Origin: SIG603 sp963621245 | GTDB taxonomy: Bacteria; Bacillota; Clostridia; Oscillospirales; Acutalibacteraceae | NCBI GenBank assembly: GCA_963621245.1 | Contig: CAVFCW010000003.1 | Span: 62,001 to 126,000, forward strand | Direction of reading: 5' to 3' | DNA length: 64,000 nucleotides | Shown here: positions 25,573-34,536 of the stretch, one piece after another | Layout of the letters: each line of letters starts with the position of its first letter | How positions within the stretch are numbered: the first letter of the stretch is position 1 | Position numbers and translations under genes: made by a program | The notes under the pieces: model-generated | The model's database searches: none | What the model was told of the DNA's origin: nothing | Seen by the model: only the letters and a program-made list of their open reading frames with translations

Positions 25573-26586
25573 CTACTCGCTTTTAAGCCTGACAGTCTTT
25601 TTAATAACCATATTTCCTGAAATAACATTCATTCCATGTCCCGATTTTGGATTTCTGATCTGTTTTAAAACCTTATCCAGTGCGATTCTTGCCATAGCTT
25701 TTTGGTTTACCTCGTATGTGGTTATATATTTGTCAGGAAGTCCCGGATAAAGGTAATTATCATATCCAACAACTGAAATATCCTCCGGTACACGATATCC
25801 CTTTTCCTGTAGCTTGTCCATAACCATACCCGCCGCAAGGTCGCAGTTACATACAAATCCTTTTGGCAGTTTTTGCGGCAGATCAAATTTCATATGTCCA
25901 AATTCATCTCTGTCTTCTATAAGCCATTCAGGATGAATATTCTTGCCATGGAGCGTCATGGATTTTGCAAATCCACAATAACGGTCCATAATACTGCTGG
26001 TACTAAATATAGATCCGACAAATGCAAGCTCATCTATGCCCTGTTCAAACATAAATTCCGTCAACATGTACATGCCGTAGAAATTGTCCTGAACAACAGC
26101 ATCTTCAGCAAGTTTGCTGTCATAAAAATCCATAAATACAATAGGTATCTGGGCATTTTCTTTCAGATGTTTTATATATGTTTTGTCTATTTCGCCCACT
26201 ACGATTAAGCCATCAAGACGTTTCCCCTCAACACAAGTTGGCATCTTGCATGTCTTTAATTCATCTTCTTTTTTCAACACTTCTACCGCAGTAAAACAAT
26301 GTTTTTCAGTAGCAAGTATGGCAATTTCCTGATACATTTTCCAATAAAATGTTGTATATTGTGCCAGGTAATTTTCAGCTATCAGTGCACCTATAGTATA
26401 GAATTCCTGCTCTTCTCGATTCTGTCTTCTACTTGAAGGAGCCTGATACCCCATTTCATCCGCTACATCCTGTATTTGCTGACGCAGACTCTCGCTGACG
26501 CCTTTGTTTCCTGCAAGTGCATTGTGTACTGTTACCGTACTTACACCAACACGTTCTGCGATATCTGTCAGTCTTACATTTTCCAT
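25573..26586 (-). CDS. LacI-family transcriptional regulator
   Basis: This 337-residue regulator has an N-terminal LacI HTH (RLTDIAERVGVSTVTVHNAL) and a periplasmic-binding-protein-like sensor domain. VNQKAMARIALDKVLKQI is at the dimer interface region near the C-terminus. It sits inside the mannan gene set, between GH36 and the mutase, and probably responds to a manno-oligosaccharide and represses the locus. The start is the ATG at 26586, preceded by GAGGTGG. I did not find a convincing operator palindrome by eye. Confidence 0.9.
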   Translation of the reverse strand: MENVRLTDIAERVGVSTVTVHNALAGNKGVSESLRQQIQDVADEMGYQAPSSRRQNREEQEFYTIGALIAENYLAQYTTFYWKMYQEIAILATEKHCFTAVEVLKKEDELKTCKMPTCVEGKRLDGLIVVGEIDKTYIKHLKENAQIPIVFMDFYDSKLAEDAVVQDNFYGMYMLTEFMFEQGIDELAFVGSIFSTSSIMDRYCGFAKSMTLHGKNIHPEWLIEDRDEFGHMKFDLPQKLPKGFVCNCDLAAGMVMDKLQEKGYRVPEDISVVGYDNYLYPGLPDKYITTYEVNQKAMARIALDKVLKQIRNPKSGHGMNVISGNMVIKKTVRLKSE

Positions 26587-26596
26587 CAATCCACCT

Positions 26597-28783
26597 CTAT
26601 TCTCTCACAAAATGATATAGGCGGCTTATTGCATCGCCCCACATATCTTTTATAAAGAAACCTCCTTTCATAAGCATTTCTCCTGTATAAACCTGATCTG
26701 TCCCCTCAAGTCTGTAAGAAGCTTTTGTATCAAGACCCTGTAATTTGATCTTTCTGCTCTTGCTGTTTGGAATACCTCGTACCTGCACAAATGTAACAAG
26801 TGCCTCTGATGCATCCTTTGCAACTACCATATAGCAATCATATAGCTTGTTCTGTGAGTATGATGCTATTCTGTAATAATCACCCTCGCGGACAAGATCG
26901 TGATATTTGTGATACATCTTTGTCTGCTCCGGAATCATCTTGCGCTCTTCTTCAGGAATCTTTGTAATATCAAGCTCGTAGCCAAATGTTCCGGCAAGAG
27001 CTACATTACCGCGTGTCTCAAAAGGAGTAACACGTCCTACTGAATGATTTGGACATACGCTGACGTGCGCTCCAATTGCCGAAAGCGGATAAACAATCGC
27101 TGTGCCCTCCTGGATCTCAAGACGCTCGACAGCATCGGTATCATCCGAGCACCAGATCTGTGGGCTGTAGTAGAGCATTCCCGGATCAAATCTTGCACCA
27201 CCACCTGAGCAGTTCTCAAGTAGCAGATCAGGGAACTCACTTATAAGTCTCTCCTGCATCTCATATACTCCGAGCACATATCTGTGGAAAAGCTCCTGCT
27301 GAGACTCTTTATTTAGATAATCGCTTCCAACATCTGAAAGCTGTCTGTTCATATCCCACTTAACATATTCTATATTTGCGCTGTGAAGTATCTTGGAAAC
27401 GCAATTATACGCATAATCAACCACCTCAGGATTTGAAAGATCAAGCACATACTGCTGGCGGCTCTGTGTTGCCTCTCTGCCCTCGATATGGATAGCCCAG
27501 TCCGGATGCTCCCTATAAAGATTTGAATTTGGAGAGATCATCTCCGGTTCAAACCAGATACCAAACTTGAGGCCGATCTTGTTCACCTCGTCTACAAGAT
27601 GCTTAAGACCGCCTGTAATCTTTTTCTCATTTACTACCCAGTCACCAAGTGAGCAATCATCGCTGTTTCTCTCCCCGAACCAGCCATCATCCATAACAAG
27701 CATCTCAATGCCATCTTTCTTTGCCTCTCTTGCAATATCGAGCAGTTTTTCTGTATTAAAATCGAAATATGTAGCTTCCCAGTTATTGATAAGGATAGGA
27801 CGTTTTTTATTTCTGTATGGGCTTCTTATCATGTGTTTACGATAAAAATCATGGTATGAACGTGTCATCTTTCCAAGACCTTCGCCCGAAAATACCATTA
27901 CCACCTCAGGAGCCTGGAAACTGTCTCCTGCTTTTAAGTTCCAACAGAACTCATCCTGATTGATTCCCATTACCATGCGAACAGCTCCAAACTGTGTCTG
28001 TTCTACCTGTCCGAGGAAATTGCCCGAATATACAAAATTCATACCATAAACGCGTCCAGTAGTCTGTGTCGTCTCAGGTGTAACAAGAGCCATAAACGGA
28101 TGCTCCTGATGTCCTGATTCACCCTTGTTAGATGAAACATTCTGCTTGCCAAGATATACTGGGTGTCTCTGGATATGGCGTTCTCTTGCCCATGAACCAT
28201 GAAGTGTGATAACTTCAAAATCCTCATTGTCCATATCAAGACATGCACTGTAGATTTTTTCTATTTTAAGATTCTGTTTTCCGACATTTTCAAGGCGAAC
28301 ATTTCTTGTGATAACATCCTCTCTCTCAAATACTGAGTATGAAAGCACCACCTTAAGTCCAAGGATCTGATCAAAACATGTGATCTCAAGTGTTGATACC
28401 TCGTCATCTGTTCCAAATGATGCAGGAAGTCTCTCAAGCTTTGGTTTTCCAGAAGAAATGGTATATGAATCATAGAAAAATTCACAACCCATACGTCCAT
28501 CTTCATTTCTGATATTGAGGCAGCTCTCTCTGTAGTCACCTACACCGCCACATGCAAGCTCCATCGGAAAGAAATCAAGGAATGCCGACTTTTCTCTCTT
28601 GCATACAGAAGGAGTAAAGGGAGCCTCCTCTGTTCGGAGCAGATAATATGCGTCATCCGACTCTATTCTATCTCCGTAATACACATGTCCTACGTATCCC
28701 TCAGGTGAGATGCCGATCATGTAAGTCGTATTGTCTGTGTCCAGCTTAAAAATTTTGTTTGTTTCATTAAATTTAATTGCCAT
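26597..28783 (-). CDS. Alpha-galactosidase, GH36
   Basis: This 728-residue retaining alpha-galactosidase removes galactose branches from galactomannan oligosaccharides or raffinose-type sugars. The GH36 core carries LVMDDGWFGERN, the nucleophile region VKWDMNRQLSD, the ENCSGGGARFDPG loop and the acid/base region IWCSDDTDAVERL. No signal peptide is visible, so it acts inside the cell. The start at 28783 (MAIKFNE) follows GGGGAGG by 12 bases; a start seven codons earlier would include that site. The mutase, regulator and phosphorylases around it fit galactomannan use. Confidence 0.93.
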   Translation of the reverse strand: MAIKFNETNKIFKLDTDNTTYMIGISPEGYVGHVYYGDRIESDDAYYLLRTEEAPFTPSVCKREKSAFLDFFPMELACGGVGDYRESCLNIRNEDGRMGCEFFYDSYTISSGKPKLERLPASFGTDDEVSTLEITCFDQILGLKVVLSYSVFEREDVITRNVRLENVGKQNLKIEKIYSACLDMDNEDFEVITLHGSWARERHIQRHPVYLGKQNVSSNKGESGHQEHPFMALVTPETTQTTGRVYGMNFVYSGNFLGQVEQTQFGAVRMVMGINQDEFCWNLKAGDSFQAPEVVMVFSGEGLGKMTRSYHDFYRKHMIRSPYRNKKRPILINNWEATYFDFNTEKLLDIAREAKKDGIEMLVMDDGWFGERNSDDCSLGDWVVNEKKITGGLKHLVDEVNKIGLKFGIWFEPEMISPNSNLYREHPDWAIHIEGREATQSRQQYVLDLSNPEVVDYAYNCVSKILHSANIEYVKWDMNRQLSDVGSDYLNKESQQELFHRYVLGVYEMQERLISEFPDLLLENCSGGGARFDPGMLYYSPQIWCSDDTDAVERLEIQEGTAIVYPLSAIGAHVSVCPNHSVGRVTPFETRGNVALAGTFGYELDITKIPEEERKMIPEQTKMYHKYHDLVREGDYYRIASYSQNKLYDCYMVVAKDASEALVTFVQVRGIPNSKSRKIKLQGLDTKASYRLEGTDQVYTGEMLMKGGFFIKDMWGDAISRLYHFVRE

Positions 28784-28870
28784 AGTTTTATTAATCCTCC
28801 CCATGATAATATATCAATGTAAAAATGTGGATGTATTGTCTTACACAACGGCATATATCACTTACGACAA

Positions 28871-29340
28871 TTATACTGCCGATGCAATAAGTTCCATTTT
28901 TCCTTCGTGGATCATATCTGCAAGTTCCCCATGAGTCTGTGCATTGTGTCCAACTACAAGCTTTGCGTCATCAGGACAATCAATATGTAACAGCACTCAG
29001 TTTTTCCGAAAGAACCATTTTCATTCTTTGCAGCGTACTCATCATTTGGGTGAACCTGAATACTTAAGTTGTCTTTTGCATCGATAATCTTTATAAGAAG
29101 TGGAAATTTGTCGCCATCAATATTCCCGAAAACCTCAGGATGTTTGTCCCAGAGTTGTGAGAGTGTCATGCCAGCATAGCAGTAGTTTGCGATCTCACCA
29201 TCTCCGTTTGGATGAGCTGAAATCCCCCAGCATTCTCCAGTCTTTTCTTCTGGTATGTCTTATCCGAAATCTGTACCGAGACGGTTGCCTCCCCAGATCA
29301 TTTCCTTAAATACCGGTTTCAAAAATATTATTGGGTTCAT
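28871..29340 (-). pseudogene. manA: Mannose-6-phosphate isomerase (class I), broken
   Basis: From the ATG at 29340 the frame reads PVFKEMIWGGNRLGTDFG, then a TAA where a Tyr codon is expected, then IPEEKTGECWGISAHPNGDG and MTLSQLWDKHPEVFGN. Zinc-site residues are visible in SIQVHPNDEYA. After GKTEC the frame shifts by one base (about 28985) and continues DCPDDAKLVVGHNAQTHG, ending at 28871. About 155 codons remain of the roughly 300 of a complete class I ManA, so the C-terminal half is missing. It would have made fructose-6-phosphate from mannose-6-phosphate. Confidence 0.85.
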
Positions 29341-29393
29341 ATTTTATCCTTTATTTACATTTACACTAAGTATATCACATAATTAATCACTTT

Positions 29394-29982
29394 TTAATCT
29401 TTTTTAATCTTTTTTTAATTAAATAATCCATAAATTTTTGACAAGCTTCGTGATGTGTTCCTTCCTGTGGAAAAACAAGGATTAATTCCTCATCATCAAG
29501 TATATCAAGCTTATCCATAAGCTTTGTATCTGATATATATACCTGTTATATCGCCATCATTGTACAACGGCAGATCTCCGGTATCATACTCAAATATTGA
29601 TGTATACACAGCTCCGACCGTCAGACAATATTTTACAAAATCAGGTGTTGTGATAATCGCATCAAATTCACCATTTGAGTACTTTATGAAGAATTTGTCA
29701 AATATTCCCGCATTTGCATCCTCTATCTCATGTCCAAGATACGCGAGTCTATATCTACAAGATCAGCATCTAGCCCACTATCGTTCGCAAAATCTTTTTC
29801 CAGTTCCTTATCTCTGTCATAGTCAATCCTCTGATTGATCATGGCACTGCTAAAAAATTCTTTCTCCTGAAGAAAAGCAAAATGGACTATGAGGAATATC
29901 ACAAGTCGCACAGCAGCACATATTCCTAATATATACCACCTATAATATGTAAATATATATTCTTTTTTTCTTTGAGACTCAT
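29394..29982 (-). pseudogene. Membrane protein gene of unknown function, multiply frameshifted
   Basis: Joining three or four frames from 29982 to 29394 gives a protein of about 195 residues. It begins MSLKEKK-EYIFTYYRWYIL, has a TM helix (VIFLIVHFAFL), then an extracellular-looking part (EFFSSAMINQRIDYDRDK, EFDAIITTPDFVKYCL, DDEELILVFPQEGTHHEA) and ends YLIKKRLKKD. Frame changes lie near 29955, 29745 and 29540. The TM start and extracytoplasmic domain resemble an uncharacterised Lachnospiraceae-type membrane protein. It is not expected to be functional. Confidence 0.65.
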
Positions 29983-30028
29983 GTCATCTCTTATCCTTGA
30001 TCTCATACTCTCTCCCAATAAACAGCAA

Positions 30029-30052
30029 TGGCTCTGCACGGATGCAGAGCCA
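30029..30052 (-). terminator. Hairpin after the GH130 mannosylglucose phosphorylase
   Basis: TGGCTCTGC and GCAGAGCCA pair around a short loop. On the minus strand a moderately T-rich stretch follows. This probably ends the GH130-epimerase-GH130 transcript. Confidence 0.6.
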
Positions 30053-30095
30053 AGACGGACGCATACACTTACAGCCTCCGATGTAACTACACTCT

Positions 30096-31262
30096 TTATT
30101 TGAGCAATTCTAAATTTTTGGAGATAAGCTCACAACGCTGTTTCACACAATCCGGTGAACGATGTGGATCTCTTGGAGTATTAAACAAATAATCCTCAAG
30201 TTTGTCGATAGTTGTTGTTGCAACATGCATTCTTGTATCAGAAGATGCATAGTAGATGTAAACATCTCCGTTTTCTCTTGCGATAGCACCGTTTGTGAAT
30301 ACTACGTTAGATACATCTCCAACTCTCTCTTTTCCTAGTGGTACAAGGAATACACCTGATGGCTCAGCGATCACTTTTGCAGGATCGTTTAAGTCTGTTG
30401 CAAATGCGTAGAGGACATAACGCAGACCTGCTGCTGTATTTCTTACACCGTGTGCGATGTGTATCCAGCATTTCTTTCCCTTGAAAGGAACTGCTCCGGC
30501 ACCGTTCTTTGCCTCTGTGAGTGTGTGGTATACACGTCTGCTGATGATCTTTTCTTCATTTATAACAGCATGCTCAATATCATCACAAAGGCCAAATCCG
30601 ATTCCTCCGCCGCTTCCTGTCTCGATAAATCCATCCATTGGACGTGTGTAGAAAGCATATTTACCGTCTACAAACTCAGGATGAAGGACCACATTTCTCT
30701 GCTGTGGTGACTGAAGTGTTGTCAGGTTGTCAAGACGCTCCCATGTCTTTAAATCCTTTGTGCGGACGATACCGGCTGCAGCAACTGCTGCTGAAAGATC
30801 AGGATCATCTTTATCCTTGCTCTCTGAACAGAATACTCCGTAAATGTATCCATCCTCATGTTTTGTAAGACGCATATCGTATACGTTTGTCTCCTCAGGG
30901 CACGTATCAGGAAGTTCTATCGGATAATCCCAGAACTTAAATCCGTCTATTCCGTTATCACTCTCTGCTACTGCGAAGAATGATTTTCTGTCATTTCCCT
31001 CAACACGGGCAACAAGATAATATTTTCCGTTTAACTCAATAGCGCCTGAGTTCATGACTGCATTTACTCCGAGACGTTCCATGAAATACGGGTTTGTCTC
31101 CTCGTTTATGTCATATTTCCATGTTACAGGAATGTGGTCTCTTGTGAGAACAGGATCCTCATATCTGTCATATATTCCATTATAGAAATCACTTTTTCGG
31201 TTTTTTTTCTGCTGTAATTTCTCTAATTTTGCCTGCTCAACAAAATACTGCTTGTGTATCAT
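30096..31262 (-). CDS. GH130 phosphorylase, mannosylglucose phosphorylase-like
   Basis: This 388-residue five-bladed beta-propeller enzyme is of the GH130_1 type (4-O-beta-D-mannosyl-D-glucose phosphorylase). It would phosphorolyse Man-Glc to mannose-1-phosphate and glucose in the cytosol. Supporting segments are VNAVMNSGAIELNGKYYLVA, VEGNDRKS, the catalytic-Asp region TNVYDMRLTKHEDG and YASSDTRMHVA. It differs from the second GH130 of this locus in length and N-terminal extension (about 55 residues). It follows the epimerase by 14 bases. The pair epimerase plus MGP is the known route for intracellular mannobiose. Confidence 0.88.
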   Translation of the reverse strand: MIHKQYFVEQAKLEKLQQKKNRKSDFYNGIYDRYEDPVLTRDHIPVTWKYDINEETNPYFMERLGVNAVMNSGAIELNGKYYLVARVEGNDRKSFFAVAESDNGIDGFKFWDYPIELPDTCPEETNVYDMRLTKHEDGYIYGVFCSESKDKDDPDLSAAVAAAGIVRTKDLKTWERLDNLTTLQSPQQRNVVLHPEFVDGKYAFYTRPMDGFIETGSGGGIGFGLCDDIEHAVINEEKIISRRVYHTLTEAKNGAGAVPFKGKKCWIHIAHGVRNTAAGLRYVLYAFATDLNDPAKVIAEPSGVFLVPLGKERVGDVSNVVFTNGAIARENGDVYIYYASSDTRMHVATTTIDKLEDYLFNTPRDPHRSPDCVKQRCELISKNLELLK

Positions 31263-31276
31263 TGCGCATCCTCCTG

Positions 31277-32446
31277 TTAATTATTGCATCTTCTCATAAT
31301 TTCCATGCACATTCTTCCGTTGTGGTATGGACATTTCCAAGGTTCCACAATCGGTTTTTTGCTGACAGGATTTCCATCCTTGTCAAGATCCCAGAACCAC
31401 TCTGAACCTGATCTCTTATCGATGATGTATTTCTTGATATATTCCCAGAGTCGCTCTGTAATATCCTTGTATTTCTCTTCTTTTGTCTTTTCATAGCAGT
31501 TGTAGAAGCCGACCATGGCCTCAGCTTGACACCACCATACTCTGGTGGTGTCAACAACTCCCTTGAAACACTCATTGTTCATGGCACCATTATCAAGTGC
31601 CTCCTTGTATACCTCTGCCACAAGTGCCTTGGTGTACTCTTTAGTCTCTGCTGTGATCTTCTCATCTGAAAGCACTGTGCATGCACGGTCTAAAAGCCAT
31701 GATGCTTCAATGTCATGTCCGTATGAGTAAAGATCTGATATTGTATTCATCTTTTCATCGAAGAATACCTCAAGGCGGTTTGTTTTTTCGTTGTATACAT
31801 GATTCCTAAATGCATCAAGTATCTTTACTAAAGCTGCCTTTACTTTTTCATCCTTATTCACACGATAAAGCTCTGTATATGCTTCAAGCACATGAAGCAG
31901 AGTGTTCATGGTCTTGTCTGCAAGGAGTCCGTTTTCTGAAAGCTTATCATTATCCTCAAGCTCCCACTTTCTGTTGAAAGACTCCAGATATCCATAGCTG
32001 TCAGTACCAATTGTCTCTATCTTTTCGAAAAGGTCCATTGCAAATTCTAAAGCTCCACCGTCATTTGATGCTGCATAATATGATGAAAGAGCATATATTG
32101 CAAATGCCTGATTATATATATGTTTTGTAGTGTCTAATGGCTTACCATCGTATGATACAGACCAGAATACTCCTCCAAAATCTTTATCTTCACAGCAGTC
32201 ACGCATAAACTTGTATGCGTGATCTGCTTCAGCCAGAAGAGTCTTATCCTTAAGTGTCATATATGCGTTTGAAAAGAACCATAAGATCCTGCTGTTTAAT
32301 ATACAGCCTTTTTCATAGCATTTATCAACATTAAGGTCAAAATCCATATATCCGTAGTAGCCACCGTGTTCATCGTCACGAAGCTGCTTCCAGAAAGGAA
32401 TTATTCTGTCTGTCAGTTCCTTTCTGACCTCATATGCTAAATTCAT
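31277..32446 (-). CDS. AGE-family epimerase, cellobiose/mannobiose 2-epimerase-like
   Basis: This 389-residue (alpha/alpha)6-barrel enzyme is of the N-acylglucosamine/cellobiose 2-epimerase family. Histidines expected at the active site appear in KHIYNQAFAIYALSSYY, YSYGHDIEASWLL and KCPYHNGRMCMEI. The length and Trp-rich ends (RVWWCQAEAMVG, SEWFWDLDKDG) fit cellobiose 2-epimerase, which turns mannobiose into mannosylglucose. That product feeds the adjacent GH130_1 enzyme. It starts one base after the stop of the upstream GH130, so translation is coupled. Confidence 0.9.
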   Translation of the reverse strand: MNLAYEVRKELTDRIIPFWKQLRDDEHGGYYGYMDFDLNVDKCYEKGCILNSRILWFFSNAYMTLKDKTLLAEADHAYKFMRDCCEDKDFGGVFWSVSYDGKPLDTTKHIYNQAFAIYALSSYYAASNDGGALEFAMDLFEKIETIGTDSYGYLESFNRKWELEDNDKLSENGLLADKTMNTLLHVLEAYTELYRVNKDEKVKAALVKILDAFRNHVYNEKTNRLEVFFDEKMNTISDLYSYGHDIEASWLLDRACTVLSDEKITAETKEYTKALVAEVYKEALDNGAMNNECFKGVVDTTRVWWCQAEAMVGFYNCYEKTKEEKYKDITERLWEYIKKYIIDKRSGSEWFWDLDKDGNPVSKKPIVEPWKCPYHNGRMCMEIMRRCNN

Positions 32447-32447
32447 A

Positions 32448-33470
32448 TTAACGCCTGCCTATCTCTGTGTCGTTTTCTCTTACTACACTGTGTGCTTTGA
32501 TATAATCTACAAGTTCATCTGCGTATGCAAATGCAAGTCCTACATAGCTGTCTGCGGCTCCGTAGTAGATTGCCATCTTGTTTGTCTTGCTGTCATGGAT
32601 TGTTGCGCATGGGAAGCATACATTTGGAACGAAGCCTCTCTCCTCATACCACTCTTCTGGAGTGAGAAGGAAATTCTCGCAACGGTATTTAACGATTGAA
32701 GGATTGTCGATATCGAGGATTGCTCCACCGATACTGTAAACATATCCGTTACACGTTCCACTAACACCGTGATAAAGAAGAAGCCATCCTTCGCTTGTCT
32801 CGATCGGAGCTGCTCCTCCACCGATCTTGAGCGACTCCCACCACTCACTTGATTTGCCCATCACATGGCGGTGCTTGCCCCAGTAAACCATATCCTTGCT
32901 CTCTGAGAGGAAGATATCACCAAACGGAGTGTGGCCGCTGTCACTTGGTCTTGAAAGCATAATGAAATTTCCGTTTATCTTTCTTGGGAAAAGCACTGCG
33001 TTTCTGTTGAATGGGAGGAAAGGATTTTCTATACGAGTAAAAGTCTTAAAATCTGTAGTTTTAGCAACACCGATTGCTGCACCGTAAAAGTCCTGACACC
33101 AGATAACATAGTATGTGTCTTCAACCTTTACAAGTCTTGGATCGTAAGCGTATACCGGCATGAATGGCTCTCCGTTTTCGTCTACGAACTCGATCTTATT
33201 TTTATCGAAATCCCAGTGAATAGCATCCTCACTTCTTCCGAGGTATATGTATGGAATTCCGTTTGTCTGTTCTCCACGGAATACTCCGATGAAAGCGCCC
33301 TCATAAGGGATAACTGCGCTGTTGAAAATTCTTGCAACACCCTCTATCGGATTTCTTCCGATAATAGGGTTCTCTGAATATCTCCATACAGGAGCACCGG
33401 TAAGATTTGCCGGTTTGTCCTGCCATGGTACGTTATTAACTTCTGGGCTTATCATTTTAAAATCACTCAT
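32448..33470 (-). CDS. GH130 phosphorylase, mannooligosaccharide phosphorylase-like
   Basis: This 340-residue GH130_2-type protein would phosphorolyse beta-1,4-mannooligosaccharides from the non-reducing end to mannose-1-phosphate. Visible motifs are VARIFNSAVIPYEGAFIGVFR, the catalytic-Asp region VYAYDPRLVKVED and GWLLLYHGVSGTCNGYVYSIG. The length matches characterised members of about 330-340 residues. It is the first intact gene behind the broken permeases; a GGAG site precedes the ATG. The assignment to mannooligosaccharides rather than another beta-mannoside rests on context. Confidence 0.88.
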   Translation of the reverse strand: MSDFKMISPEVNNVPWQDKPANLTGAPVWRYSENPIIGRNPIEGVARIFNSAVIPYEGAFIGVFRGEQTNGIPYIYLGRSEDAIHWDFDKNKIEFVDENGEPFMPVYAYDPRLVKVEDTYYVIWCQDFYGAAIGVAKTTDFKTFTRIENPFLPFNRNAVLFPRKINGNFIMLSRPSDSGHTPFGDIFLSESKDMVYWGKHRHVMGKSSEWWESLKIGGGAAPIETSEGWLLLYHGVSGTCNGYVYSIGGAILDIDNPSIVKYRCENFLLTPEEWYEERGFVPNVCFPCATIHDSKTNKMAIYYGAADSYVGLAFAYADELVDYIKAHSVVRENDTEIGRR

Positions 33471-33510
33471 TGTGGTGGTCTCCTATTCTAAAAATAATAT
33501 TTATTAAGCT

Positions 33511-34318
33511 TTAACAGCTAACAGCATCTGCTGCCATTCCGCTATATACCTGTTTCTGGAATACCGAAAGAAGATAAGGATTGGTGCTATCGTGATAAGT
33601 ACACCTGCACAGATATAGTTGTACTGGTTACCATAAGGTCCTGTAAATGTATATAAAGCTGTCGAAATCGTTTTGCGTTCTGTAAGTACAGACTTGATGA
33701 ATAGTACTCGTTGTAGTAAATGTTTACTCCCTTTAATACGAGAGGTGTCATAATTGCAGGTTTGAGCAATGGGAGCAATATTTTGAAGAAAATTCCAAAA
33801 ACGTACATCCATCCATGATTGCAGATTCGTCAAGCGAAACTGAAAGGTTCTCAAAGAACTGGAGGAAGATATAGATGGATATGATGTCTGTTCCCATAAG
33901 CACAATCATTTAGCCGTATAAATGATTGATGAGCCCTAAGCTATACATGATTTGATAAATTGTTACCTGCATTGCAATACCCGGAAGCAGTGATGCGAAA
34001 AGGAATAAATTCTCAATAAGTCCTCTTCCCGGTAATGTAAAACGGTTAAGAACATAAGCCGTCATTGCACTGATCATAACAGAAGCAAACAATACTACGA
34101 TAAGTATGATAAATGTATTAGCGAAGCATCTTAATATGTTTGCTTTCTCAATTGCTATCTTGAAGTTTTCAAAATAAGCAAATGTCTTTGGAAGTTCAAG
34201 AACTGTCAGCATATTCGTCGTTTGTCTTAAATGCTGTAAAAATGCAGATTACAATAGGCACAAGCGATACAAATTTAAAGATCTCAAATATAATTGATTT
34301 TGTCTTATTTGCTACCAA
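33511..34318 (-). pseudogene. Carbohydrate ABC transporter permease (MalG-type), broken
   Basis: The intended start is a TTG at 34318 (VANKTKSIIFEIFKF) behind AAGGAGG. A one-base shift near 34210 moves into VLELPKTFAYFENFKIAIEK and TM segments (ILIVVLFASVMISAMTAYVL). A stop at LYG-stop-MIVLMG (33910) and further shifts follow. The EAA-loop region (ENLSVSLDESAIMDGC) and final VFQKQVYSGMAA are visible in different frames. It would have been the second membrane subunit of a sugar importer. It is disrupted by at least one nonsense codon and several frameshifts. Confidence 0.85.
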
Positions 34319-34460
34319 TTACACGTGCCTCCTTTTTAGCTGCTTTTTCAGCTCTTTTTCTTCTTACTGCTGCTTTTGACTCATCTGCTGTGTCATCGTT
34401 AAATGCATATTTGAAGAAGAGTTTCTGTGCAATCATCACCACTATTATAATACCTTTGAT
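34305..34460 (-). pseudogene. C-terminal tail of a first ABC sugar permease (MalF-type)
   Basis: The minus-strand frame ending at the TAA at 34305 reads GIIIVVMIAQKLFFKYAFND followed by a charged Lys/Ala/Arg-rich tail. This is the usual extended end of MalF-type mannoside permeases. It overlaps the start of the second permease by about 14 bases, as in an intact operon. Everything upstream is missing, so the island boundary cuts through this gene near 34455-34463. Confidence 0.65.
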
Positions 34461-34462
34461 GC

Positions 34463-34499
34463 AAAAGGCAACCTCCTTTTTCAAGTTACTGCCTTTTAC
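34463..34499 (-). terminator. Terminator after the histidine kinase, at the island edge
   Basis: On the minus strand AAAAGGCA and TGCCTTTT pair around a loop of about 20 bases with TTTT. It lies 38 bases past the kinase stop, exactly where the island DNA begins. Confidence 0.5.
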
Positions 34500-34536
34500 A
34501 TCCGGTTTTTTGGCTTTGCGTTTTTATTTTACATTT

